Notes under the pieces: model-generated
The model's input: only the letters and a program-made list of their open reading frames with translations
Database searches by the model: none
Told to the model about the DNA's origin: nothing
Shown here: piece by piece, positions 26,508 through 36,089 of the stretch
Layout: each line of letters starts with the position of its first letter
Position numbering within the stretch: position 1 is the stretch's first letter
Source: Phycomyces blakesleeanus NRRL 1555(-)
Taxonomy: Eukaryota > Mucoromycota > Mucoromycetes > Mucorales > Phycomycetaceae
DNA: 64,000 nucleotides
Assembly: GCF_001638985.1 (NCBI RefSeq)
Contig: NW_017265156.1
Span: 682,001 to 746,000 of the forward strand
Direction of reading: 5' to 3'
Made by a program: the position numbers and the translations under genes

Positions 26508-27677
26508 TTAAACTGCAGGTTGTTCGGTGTACAATGGCCTCGGACTCCAGAGATTGCCCATATGCTCAAATAAGCTCCGTGGGCGTGTTTGTATAGATTC
26601 CATTGTCGGACGACGTCGAAAACTCTCCATCAATGAACGTCGTCTATGTACAATTGGCTGAGCCGGGTGCAGATCACGGTAAACAGAAGACCGGGGGTCG
26701 TGTTTGAGCTGGAGACTAAATTGATCCAGATTGTGGAGCATGTCTGCCAAACGATCACTGGCCAGTTGTGGCAGAGGTTTATTCATCAGAGACAGATCGA
26801 CATGACTAGCATCTGTTCTGCGCTCATTTTCTAGGGCTTGGGCATATTGCTGGCGCAAGACATTTGCAGCAAGGTCAATCTCCTCTGTCGTGACAGCTTC
26901 CCGGAGACCCTTGTGAGCGGAAGAAGCCTCGAGTAGTAAGCACAGACAATCGTGGCGGGCATATTTGGCAGATTGGAATAGGACTGTAGCAGGTTTTGTA
27001 CGACGAGTCTTTGGATCAAGAAAGTCAGCACGTAAGCCTATATTGGCATTTGCACACAAGAGGATATCAAGGGTATCGCGGTGGTCCCCGTTTGCCAATA
27101 GTGAGAAAAGAGGACTTTTGCGACTTGAATCGATAGCATTGACATTAGCTCCGTGTTTTAAAAGTAATTGAATGATCGATTTAGGCTCGTTACAGAAGCG
27201 GGAAGCATAATGTAGAGGTGTCCAACCATCACCATCGCATGCATTTGGATCGGCCTTGAAGTCCAACAGTAGCTGGAGTGAAGCAAGGGGTTTAGGACAA
27301 TGTAAAAACAAGGCATGTATTGGCTGTATATTGTAGACATTGCCTATCGTAGGTTCTGCACCCTCTTGTAAAAGTATCTCCAATAGGCGGTAAGGATTCT
27401 GATGGCTTGAGACAGCGATGTGCAAGAGAGTGTATTCTGTAGCAGGATCACGGGTATTGACCAATAAAGAAGTGTCTGAAGAGTGATTAAGAAAGTACTG
27501 CAGGGAAGTTAGGTCGCCTAGTTCAACAGCCTGCCAGATAGAAATATCTGGCTTGGACTCGACCATTTCAATGGTTGAGCTGATGGGATCTTGTGGTGTT
27601 TCTGGAAGTAAGACTGGAGTATCTGATGTGTTTTTTTGGGGAGATAGCCAGGATGACAACCAGAGAATTACAGACAT
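26508..27677 (-). CDS. Ankyrin-repeat protein
   Basis: A 389-residue open frame on the minus strand with about five ankyrin repeats between residues 45 and 250. Typical motifs are TLLHIAVSS, PIHALFL, GWTPLHYASRF, LLLKHGANVNAIDSS and KSPLFSLLANGD. The C-terminal third is basic and Ser-rich (RRRSLMESFRRR), suggesting phosphorylation. The role is unknown; ankyrin repeats bind proteins. The 5' end is uncertain. The short start MSVILWLSSWL is possible, but an in-frame alternative exists: an exon at 27806-27857 reading NEIHFVEVDLSDTNDTH, with a good GTAAGT donor, could splice to an acceptor near 27625, giving NDTH-DTPVLLPE. If so, the true start lies near 27970. Confidence 0.75.
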   Translation of the reverse strand: MSVILWLSSWLSPQKNTSDTPVLLPETPQDPISSTIEMVESKPDISIWQAVELGDLTSLQYFLNHSSDTSLLVNTRDPATEYTLLHIAVSSHQNPYRLLEILLQEGAEPTIGNVYNIQPIHALFLHCPKPLASLQLLLDFKADPNACDGDGWTPLHYASRFCNEPKSIIQLLLKHGANVNAIDSSRKSPLFSLLANGDHRDTLDILLCANANIGLRADFLDPKTRRTKPATVLFQSAKYARHDCLCLLLEASSAHKGLREAVTTEEIDLAANVLRQQYAQALENERRTDASHVDLSLMNKPLPQLASDRLADMLHNLDQFSLQLKHDPRSSVYRDLHPAQPIVHRRRSLMESFRRRPTMESIQTRPRSLFEHMGNLWSPRPLYTEQPAV

Positions 27678-29250
27678 GTTATGTATGTAAAATAAAAGAG
27701 AAAGAGAGAGATAAAAGAGAGAATATCAGTTGTTGGAATGAGTTGGCTTGCAACATGTTAAGCTACTTTAACAAACATGAGAAAAAAATCCTCCTCGGGA
27801 CTTACCATGGGTGTCGTTTGTGTCTGACAAATCCACTTCAACGAAATGAATTTCATTCTGTGAAAAGAGAAATAAGAAAGTATTTGTGATGAGAACGCCT
27901 CTAATACTTGAGTTTATTTCTGTTGACCCAAACCTCTTTGTTAAATGGATATTGACACAAGGTAGAATACATCCCACTGATATTAAATCAATTGAATAAA
28001 GAGATATTTAAGAAGCAAAAGAAGAAGAATAAAAAAAAAGAATAAACTGGTAAATAGATGTTCTGAATCTGTTAAAGATGTCTATTTAATGAAATCTAAA
28101 AGATGATAACTAATTAATCCTATATATATATAAGCTGTTAACATTCTCGATAGTCTGTCAAGGAAACATATTGATCCGGAGCCAGTTCTCGACAACTGAA
28201 CTAAGAAAAAAAAATGAGAGGTAGAGAGAATACTAAGCTGTAGGTCAATTCTTGCGCTTGGACTTTCTTTGTCCCCTTGACCTTAATTATGGATTCAATC
28301 ACCTCCTGTTGGAATTCATACCTCTTGCAATCCCTCTAATCCTCCTACCATTTTTCATCCCTTTTTCTATATATGTATCTATTCTTTTTAATATTTTTTA
28401 TATAGAAAAAATTATACATATTTATATATGTACTAACAATATTAAAAAAAAACCATAGATATAGAAAATGGAAATGTAAAAAAAAAGAAAGAAAATGGGG
28501 GTAGGATATGGTTGACAGGTGACGTCGACGTGTCTTGATGGCATTCCCCATAAAGAAACCACAGGGGATGCACGATAATTGAAAAGAGAAAAAAGAGGGG
28601 GGGTGAAAGGTGTTACAATAGATGATGTCATTCGCTTCATAGATAGTGTGCGTTCTACAGCATTAGAAAAGACATTGTTAATATCACAAAAAAAGCTAAT
28701 TGATTGCAGTCTCAAAGTACTTGTGCTATTAATATTAGTAAATGTATATATGTACACAAGTGCATTTGTGTAGATATATAAATTTCTTGGGATCTCAAAG
28801 TGTAGCCTAGCGGAGAAACAAACCATCATATTATCGGGGATAATATATGTCTGTACTCAGCCATGAATAATAACTAAAATATACTATATTTGGAAGTACA
28901 TGGTTACATCTTAAGAGTCATTCTACAAATTTGGGGTACAAAGTATAAAATACAAAATTACTTTGAAGAAAATTAACAACAGTGCACAGGAGGAGTGTTA
29001 TCAAGTAAAGGAAGCAAGAGTATTATATACATTTATATATTGTATTATTTCATTTGACTGTTGCTGATATATATATATGGACTACCATTAAAGCATGAGA
29101 TGAAAATTAAAAGGTTAAATTTTGAATTAGATTTTATTTTGAAAATACACTAATGTATATATATTTAAAGAAAAACAAATAAAAGCTTGTTTGGAATTCT
29201 GGAAAGAACGAAGTAATGATGCGTTGAGTGTATGAGCATAATAATTGGCC
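27678..29250. other. Gene-poor interval, possible lost upstream exons
   Basis: 27806-27975 may hold 5' exons of the ankyrin gene (see that entry). Minus-strand DNA at 28140-28200 reads CRELAPDQYVSLTDYREC then stop, with coding-like composition, but no complete gene could be built. The remainder is AT-rich, with short TA runs. A TGACGTCGACGT stretch lies near 28519. Confidence 0.4.
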
Positions 29251-29513
29251 TTACCTTGGCTCACCATACTCACACCTGAGATCTCCCGTGATTTGTGGCT
29301 GTTGCGTGGCAAGGCGAGCTAGCAAACCATTGTTGGTAATGAAACGGCCTGGCATGAAACCAGTCTGATGTAAGGTGATAAACGGACCAATACAAATGCA
29401 ACGTCTAGCAGTAAGGAGCTTTGTGAATACTTTGGCGTCACAATTGATCAAAGAGATCAGTCGCCGGTTCTTCAGCAGGGTGGGGTTACCAGATTTGGGA
29501 AACAGAACTACTC
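29251..29513 (-). pseudogene. LINE-type reverse transcriptase fragment
   Basis: The minus-strand frame reads VVLFPKSGNPTLLKNRRLIS, then LINCDAKVFTKLLTAR and HQTGFMPGRFITNNGLLA. These are the fingers/palm blocks of non-LTR retrotransposon reverse transcriptases (the PGR motif region). No start, no catalytic YxDD block and no endonuclease are nearby, so it is a truncated dead copy of about 88 codons. The frame stops at 29251. Confidence 0.82.
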
Positions 29514-30188
29514 TAATTTATTTTTCTAAACATTTTGTACTTTGAATTTGCCTTCTTTTTCTTTTGGGTGTGTGTGTAGTGAAATATTCTTTATTTAATA
29601 GTGTAGTACATGTATTGGTTGTAAACATTTAAGACGTAAAGTCAAAGTAGACAGACACAAGATGAGACAAAATAAAATAAAACTTTGTAGTACTATCTCA
29701 AGTCAGAAAGAAGAAAACACCACACGTAAGCCAATTTTAAATAAATAAATATATAAGAGTTATAACATAATATGTTGACAAGACTACTTGCATAGATATT
29801 CAGCAAGGCTCTAATTACAAGGTGTTGCATGTCATTTTGCTTAAACTTGAATGTAGCTTATATGTTCAAATTTATGAAAAATAAACATATCTGTATATGT
29901 AGATATCTGTTTTATGTAAATTTTATTTCTTTAAATTTAATTTTCCTTTTTTGCATTGTCTGGGCATAAAAAGGCTGTAGAATCGATTGCGTTTTGTTCC
30001 TTTTCTTCGACTTGTATTTGGCTAGCAAAACCCTTTTTTATACATTTGTATATTTGTCTGTATATACGTGTGCGTACATTATACACACAAATATTTGTAC
30101 ATAAATACTTACATACATACACACATACATACGCTTATTATATATTCATTCTTTTGATTCTTTCCTTCTCCGTCTTTTCGTGTGTGTA

Positions 30189-30221
<33 letters not shown>

Positions 30222-30287
30222 CATTTCTTTCTTCCACTTCTTTTTTTCTTTTCTTTTTTCTCTTTCTCTTTCTCTTTCTCTTTCCGC
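29514..30287. other. Intergenic, promoter and pyrimidine-rich leader of the RRM gene
   Basis: AT-rich DNA, then CATACA repeats (30110-30130) and a long C/T tract (30165-30285: CTTTCTTTC, TTTCTC units) directly before the start codon. Such tracts are common before highly transcribed fungal genes. No gene was seen. Confidence 0.6.
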
Positions 30288-32924
30288 ATGCCTCCTGTTG
30301 CTCCTACAAGTAATGGTTATTACAGTGCCATCTCAACTACTACGCTCCCAGTATATGGTCCTCAAGTAGTTCCCTCGTCTTCAACCAGTCTAATCTCGAC
30401 CACAAATGGATCAACTCAAAATGGTGAAGAGATCTCGACCATCTTCGTGGTCGGATTTCCGGAAGACATGCATGAAAGAGAATTTCAAAACATGTTCATC
30501 TTCTCATCCGGATTTGAAGCTGCAACTCTCAAAGTACCTTCAAAAGATGGAGAAGAAGACCAAACTGCAATTGCAAATGGAAATCCCCGCAAACAAACAG
30601 TCAGTAATCCCTCAATACACTAATACCTTTTTTTTTAAAAAAAAAGAAAAGGAATTAAATATTTATTTGTGTATGTGTGTCTGTCTGTCTGCCTGACTGT
30701 CTGTATAGATTGGATTCGCCAAGTTCCGTACTCGTCAAGCAGCATTGGAAGCACGCGATACCTTGAGTGGGCGTAGGGTAGACGCTGAAAAGGGATCGGT
30801 ACTCAAGGCAGAGATGGCAAAGAAGAACCTCCACACGAAGCGTGGATTATCCAATGAGCAGCAAGGACAGCTTATTTTGGCACAGTCACTGCAGGCGACA
30901 CAGCCATCTCAAACACCGCCACCTGTTCCTGTGCCTGCACCCACGAACTCGTACCCCATGCTGGCATCAAAACGATTCTCTCTCGCCCCACCCGGCAATT
31001 CTGCTGCCTATGAGGCCTTTTACTCTGTTCCGCTTCTTTCTGAACTTCTTCCGTCAGATTATTACCCAGATTTTTATGCAAATCCTGATCTCTTTTCTCC
31101 CACAACTCCAACCACTCCCGCTATCCCTCCAATCACAAACAGCACCACTCCCACAAATATCACTACCTCAAACACCAATACAAACGTAACCAATACTAGC
31201 ATCAATATCAGCACAAATTCAAACACCAGCACCAGCACCAGCAGTAGCACTAATAGCAATAGCAGTAGCAATGCCAATATCAATACCAGCATAAATACCA
31301 ACGTCAATTCTATAACCAACACCAACACCAGCAACACTAACAACACTAACGGCACTAACATTAATACCACAACTACCACCACCAACAAAAACAACACAAA
31401 CATTACAAATACAAATACAAGTACAAGTACTTCCACCAATAGCACTAGCACTAATAATACTAGCATTAACAGCACCACTAGCATAACCACTACCAATACC
31501 AATACCAATGCAAATACCAATGCAAATACCAATACCAATATCAATCCTAATCCAAATCCAAATCTAAATCCAAATGCGAATACAAATGCCAATACCAATA
31601 CCAATACCAATACCAATACCACATCATCGTCATCCACAACAAACCCCATAATTGCCACTCCAAGCGATTCAGTATTCGCAGCAAGAGCTCAATCCTTTGA
31701 GAATCGCAACCCTTCTGTTGCTGATATATTTGCTCCCATGCCATCCACATCCTCTTCTCGTCTCCCAGCAGGCTTCAATCCTGGCCACCGCTTCTCATCC
31801 AAAAGCGTGTTAGATATGGAAAACGACGCTCCTTTCCATTATCTCTCAAAGTCTACACCACTTCACTCTTCTAGTTTCACAAACGTAGCTGCCTTGTTCA
31901 AGCCTCCCCCAAGCCCAGCACACTACAAGACGTCATTTTCCACTACACATATCAACAACATTAACAGCATCAACAGCATCAACAACATCAACAACATCAA
32001 CAATAATTCTCATCCTCATCCTCATCCTCATCCTCATTCTCATTCTCATTCTCATTCTCATCCTCATCCTCATCCTCTTCATCACCCTCATCCTCATCCT
32101 CTTCCTCTTCCTCTTTCTCATCCTCTTCCTCTTTCTCATCCTCACGCTCTTCCTCATTCTCACCCTCATTCTCACAATATCATACCTACTTCATCTAACA
32201 CCAATGGTTTGAGCAGTGTATTGGAAGAACCATCTGCATATGACCATACACCCACTCCTACATCAATTACGCCCATCCATGATGAAGGTTTGACCATGCC
32301 TGGAGGTCGATTCAGTGGTCTTACCATCAATACAGCTATCACCAAAGAGAGTCATCTAATGTCACCGCCACCAAATGTTACCTCGCCAACCACACACCGT
32401 GTATTTAATATGATCGGAAGCATGAATCCATCTGATCAGAACCCACCATGCAACACTCTTTACGTCGGAAATCTTCCACCCAATACCAACGAAGATGAAT
32501 TGAAGATATTGTTCTCAAAGTGTTCTGGTTACAAGAGAATGTCTTTCCGCAACAAATCAAACGGACCAATGTGCTTTGTTGAGTTTGATGATGTTCAATG
32601 TGCAACCCAAGCCCTCCAGGATCTTCATGGAAATATGCTGTCCAACTCTGTAAAGGGCGGCATTCGTCTATCTTTTAGCAAAAATCCATTGGTAAGCTTT
32701 ATATATACATATATACATATATATGATTTGATTATGGATTATTGTTTTTTAACAATAAAAAAAATGTTTATTAGGGTGTTCGTCAACAGAACGTGGGTAA
32801 TGGTCCTAACTCATCTACTTCAAACGGCATAATGCATTTTGGAATGACTAGTCCTCTTGGACCTCATGGATTTCCATTTGGTAACAGAAGAGAAAGCCTT
32901 TCCTTTGATCCTCAGCTATCATAA
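30288..32924 (+). CDS. Whi3/Scw1-like RNA-binding protein with two RRMs and a long Asn/Thr tract
   Basis: Three exons: 30288-30599, 30709-32691 and 32775-32924, 814 residues. RRM1 begins near residue 50 ([11 protein letters not shown]) and crosses the first intron ([15 protein letters not shown]). RRM2 begins near residue 686 with [12 protein letters not shown], then [20 protein letters not shown] and [18 protein letters not shown]. This is the signature of the Whi3 (budding yeast) and Scw1 (fission yeast) family. Those proteins bind cell-cycle and wall mRNAs and form condensates. Between the RRMs lie about 170 Asn/Thr/Ser residues (roughly 245-415), a short Asn/Ile/Ser run and a His-Pro/His-Ser alternating tract (538-592). 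The first donor is GTCAGT, weaker than its neighbours. Family assignment is strong; the length of the low-complexity part may vary between strains. Confidence 0.9.
31130..31640 (+). repeat. Coding Asn/Thr/Ser low-complexity array
   Basis: Imperfect repeats of AATACC, AACACC and AGCACT-type hexamers encode Asn-Thr and Ser-Thr alternation in the RRM gene. Codon use is mixed, so it is not a simple microsatellite. An uninterrupted AATACC run lies at about 31588-31620. Confidence 0.85.
32008..32172 (+). repeat. Coding CATCCT/CATTCT array (His-Pro, His-Ser)
   Basis: Hexamer repeats CATCCT, CATTCT and CTTCCT encode alternating His with Pro, Ser or Leu for about 55 residues in the second exon of the RRM gene. 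His-rich alternation of this sort can bind metal ions or change with pH; here that is only a possibility. Confidence 0.85.
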
Positions 32925-33925
32925 CCTTTCCATCATCCGTTTGTTCGCATTTGTTTATTTATTTCAACATTTACACAAATCACACTTTCTTGCATCTTCA
33001 AGAAGAAGAAAAATAAGAGGAAGAGGAAGAGGATGAGGAAGAGGAAGAAGAAAGCAAATCAACTTCTTTATTTGCAAATCGCATTTTTTTTCTTTAAAAA
33101 TATTCCTTTGACTTTAGTTTGTTTATTTGTTATAGCATTTCTCTCTTTCTTGTTCTATTCTGTACCTCTTTTTATTCTTCAACTTGCATCCATCATAACT
33201 CAAACTAACCCCATATTACAACATTCAATATTCATATATTGTATTCTATATAGAATATACACACCTCACCTACCCACCCATTCTACCCATTCACTTTCTC
33301 ACTCTCACCCTCACTCTCACACTTACACTTACACTCTCCCGTATTTTATATATCTATCTATCTATATTTCTATATTTCTATCTATCTATATTTCTATATT
33401 TCTATATATCTATTCATCTATCTATATTTCTACTCACAAATTTACAAATTTACAAAAAATACAAGCTTATATTTATATGTACAAAAATCAATCTATAAAG
33501 CATCAATCAATTGAAACCATCCAAATAATACAATAAGCAAGCTTTCAACTTTCAACTTCCAAAAAAAGAAGGAAAGAGAGAGAGAGAGAGAGAAAAAAAA
33601 ACACAAATGGACTAGTGATGTCAGCAGAATAAACCCTTTCCGCCCATGCCTGTCCATTAATACAATTTCTTACTGTAAACAACCATCTAATTTAAACTCA
33701 GGATCTTCGGTGTAAAGAAATATTGGCAAATAAATATATATATATAAAATAATAAAAAATAAAATAAAAAAAAAATAACACGTCCACAGAGCCAGTTGTT
33801 TATTATTATTGTTATTATTAAACAGCGCATCCTTCTCCCTCTCTCTCTCTCACATACTTCTTCATTTACCCTCCCCGCTCTTCTTCCCTTTTTTCATTTT
33901 TTTTAAAAAAATAAAAAAATCCGCA
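32925..33925. other. Intergenic, simple repeats
   Basis: Contains AAGAGG units (33010-33050), CACTCT/CACTTA repeats (33290-33340), a TCTA/TTTCTA array (33345-33435) and an AG run (33575-33592). It ends with a TC-rich leader and a T8A7 palindrome just before the Cox4 start. No gene was recognised. Confidence 0.6.
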
Positions 33926-34794
33926 ATGTTCGCCCTTCGTAGTGCTGCCATCCGTGCTGCTCCTCTTGCTGCCCGCCCTGCCGTTCGTCCCTTCTCTATC
34001 CTCGGTGCCCGTCTTTGTAAGAATCCTCAATTGTTATAGTCATCACAGCGCGTCATCTCTTTTATTTACTAATATAATTTTTATTATTATTATTAAGCTG
34101 GTGCCGTTGGTCATGCTAACCCCAGCAGCGTTACTCCCGGTGGTAAGGCTGGTGAGGTCCCCACTGACCTTGAGCAGGCCACTGGTCTCGAGCGTATCGA
34201 ACTTCTTGCCAAGTTGGAGGGTAAGGAGCTCTTTGACATGGAGCCCTTGCAGGTTACCCACCTCGGTACCCCCAAGAACCCCATCGTTGTTGAGTCCCAC
34301 GATCCTATCCGTTTCGTTGGCTGCACTGGTAAATATACATTTCTTATAATTAATTTTTTTAACAAAAAAAAACAAATCAAGATTAGGAGGGTAGATAAGT
34401 GAAATAGTGGGAAACGTATAGATAGTTATCTATACAATTATTATTATTGCTATTGCTATTTTGTCAAATGAATATTATCGTACACCCATAAAATCCACTC
34501 CAAAAAAAACAGGCCACTTTAATGCAAATCTTTAAAACCAAAAACCAAAAATATATATATATAACTAATTTATATATATATATTTATTTATGTATTTAAT
34601 ATATACTTCTTTATATATTTTCTCTATTTCTTTTATGTTTATTGTGAATTTTGAATTTATTAGGTTTCCCCGTTGAGTCCCACGACGTTATCTGGATCAA
34701 CCTTGACAAGTCCCACGAGCACGATCGTTGCCCCGAGTGCGGTTCCGTCTTCACCATGAACTTTGTCGGTTCTGAGGATGAGCACCACCACTAA
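33926..34794 (+). CDS. COX4: Cytochrome c oxidase subunit 4 (COX4; animal COX5B family)
   Basis: A zinc-binding peripheral subunit of respiratory complex IV on the matrix side of the inner mitochondrial membrane, needed for assembly. Three exons: 33926-34016, 34098-34328 and 34664-34794, 150 residues. The N-terminus (MFALRSAAIRAAPLAARPA) is Arg/Ala-rich and free of acidic residues, a mitochondrial presequence. The zinc site is visible as Cys106 (VGCTG), His114, Cys130 and Cys133 (CPECG). The body includes DLEQATGLERIELLAKL and NPIVVESHDPIRFVG, close to yeast Cox4. Codon use is strongly biased to C-ending codons, unlike most neighbours, as expected for a highly expressed gene. The last exon ends in HHH. 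Confidence 0.96.
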
Positions 34795-35158
34795 AGCCAA
34801 AAACAAAAACAAGAAAAAAAACAATTTAAAAAATAAAGAAAAGAAAAGCTAAAAGCTGTGACAAAAAATATAATTATATAATTCCTCTTTAGATGGAAAA
34901 ATGTAAAAAAAAAAAACCTCTTTATCTTAGTATATATGTTGGGGTTGTTTTTAAAATAAATAAAATAAGTATTATATACGCACAACATACAAAGCACATT
35001 TGTACGTTTATACATTTTATTGATTTTTATATATACATATATAAATGAATATGTAAGAAAATTGATATAAAATGCGTGTAAGAAAGAGAGAACAAAGAAG
35101 AGAGTCTTTCTCTTTCTCTCATTCACTTTATCAATTACTTCACTTCCTATTCACCTAA
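34795..35158. other. Intergenic, no gene
   Basis: The 3' flank of COX4 is very A-rich (34797-34850), then AT-rich with a TC-rich segment (35100-35150) before the next start codon. Confidence 0.6.
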
Positions 35159-35684
35159 ATGTATATCGTTTGCGTGTCCTTCTTGTTTTGCTTATTCTCA
35201 TCTGCCCTGGGTATGCCAACCCAGGTACAAGACATTGCAGTAGCACGTTTATTTGAATCAGAGCATCCTACCCAAGTCTGTCCAATTGACTGGAATTCTC
35301 TCAATCTCACTCACGTACTAGCGTCCCCGTCGGTTGGACCTTTTAATGGTTGTGGTGGTTGTCTCAATGTAACAGATGTACCTCTCACTCGACACACCTA
35401 TGTTCTTGCAATTGACAGGAGTCCAACTGCAATGCTCGAGGTAAATATATCGATATAGCTTATTCTTTTATGCGCAATTTATTTATTTCAAACGTTATTA
35501 TTTATTTTAGCTCGGGTTAGGTGCATTTGAAGATTTGTTTGGATCAAGTGAAATAGGCACTCAGAAGGTTATAGCCTGGTCAATTACAGGCCAGTCATTC
35601 TGTTCTCATCTGTTGTATCCACAAACTCAACATCTGCCTACACTCACACCATCATCATCACCAACACAATTTTTTCCTTCATAG
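35159..35684 (+). CDS. Small secreted double-psi beta-barrel (expansin/RlpA-like) protein
   Basis: Two exons, 35159-35440 and 35511-35684, 151 residues. The start MYIVCVSFLFCLFSSALG is a clear signal peptide. The mature part has PFNGCGGCLNVTD, then THTYVLAID, LGLGAFEDLFG and KVIAWSITG. This order (Cys-rich turn, strand with Val/Asp, an AF helix, then the xVxWxI strand) matches the double-psi beta-barrel of RlpA, cerato-platanin-like and loosenin-type fungal proteins. The catalytic Asp of endoglucanase relatives is not clearly kept. It probably acts at the cell wall or outside the cell; substrate unknown. The Ser/Pro/Thr tail may be glycosylated. Confidence 0.72.
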
Positions 35685-36089
35685 TCATCTACATTACCAG
35701 GCGTCAATTGACGTCAATTGGTATCAGTTTATCAAAAAAAATAAAATTCACCCACCCACGTTTGGGCACATTTGCACACATTTGCACACATTCTCCGCAA
35801 TGGAATCTATTTAGCTCAATGTACCCACCGACCCCTTTAACAATATACCAAAAAAAAATGTGTTTGCAATTATACTTATTCAGTAACAGTATTACATTAC
35901 TGTATATATAAATATTTATAGAGGTTGGCCTTCTATACTTCTTTATACTTTATTTTCATTTTATTTTCTACGTTGATTTGGTTTGCTTTTGTTTGGTTTA
36001 ATGTAAGGTAAGGTAAGGTAATGTAATTTAATTTAATGTAGTATATGTTTATGTATATTTATATATGTTTCCCCTCTTCTTCTTCTTCT
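35685..36089. other. Convergent 3' flanks, no gene
   Basis: Contains direct repeats GTCAATTGAC/GTCAATTG (35703-35722) and TTTGCACACA (35770-35790), with a GGTAA run (36005-36020). Nothing coding was seen. Confidence 0.55.

Noticed and set aside
28140..28345. Minus-strand segments reading CRELAPDQYVSLTDYREC and EVIESIIKVKGTKKVQAQE
   Set aside because: They look coding-like, but no start, consistent splice pair or family could be established; noted only in the interval entry.
31074..31658. Minus-strand frame rich in Val/Leu opposite the RRM gene
   Set aside because: Antisense shadow of the Asn/Thr-coding array; no start context or family.
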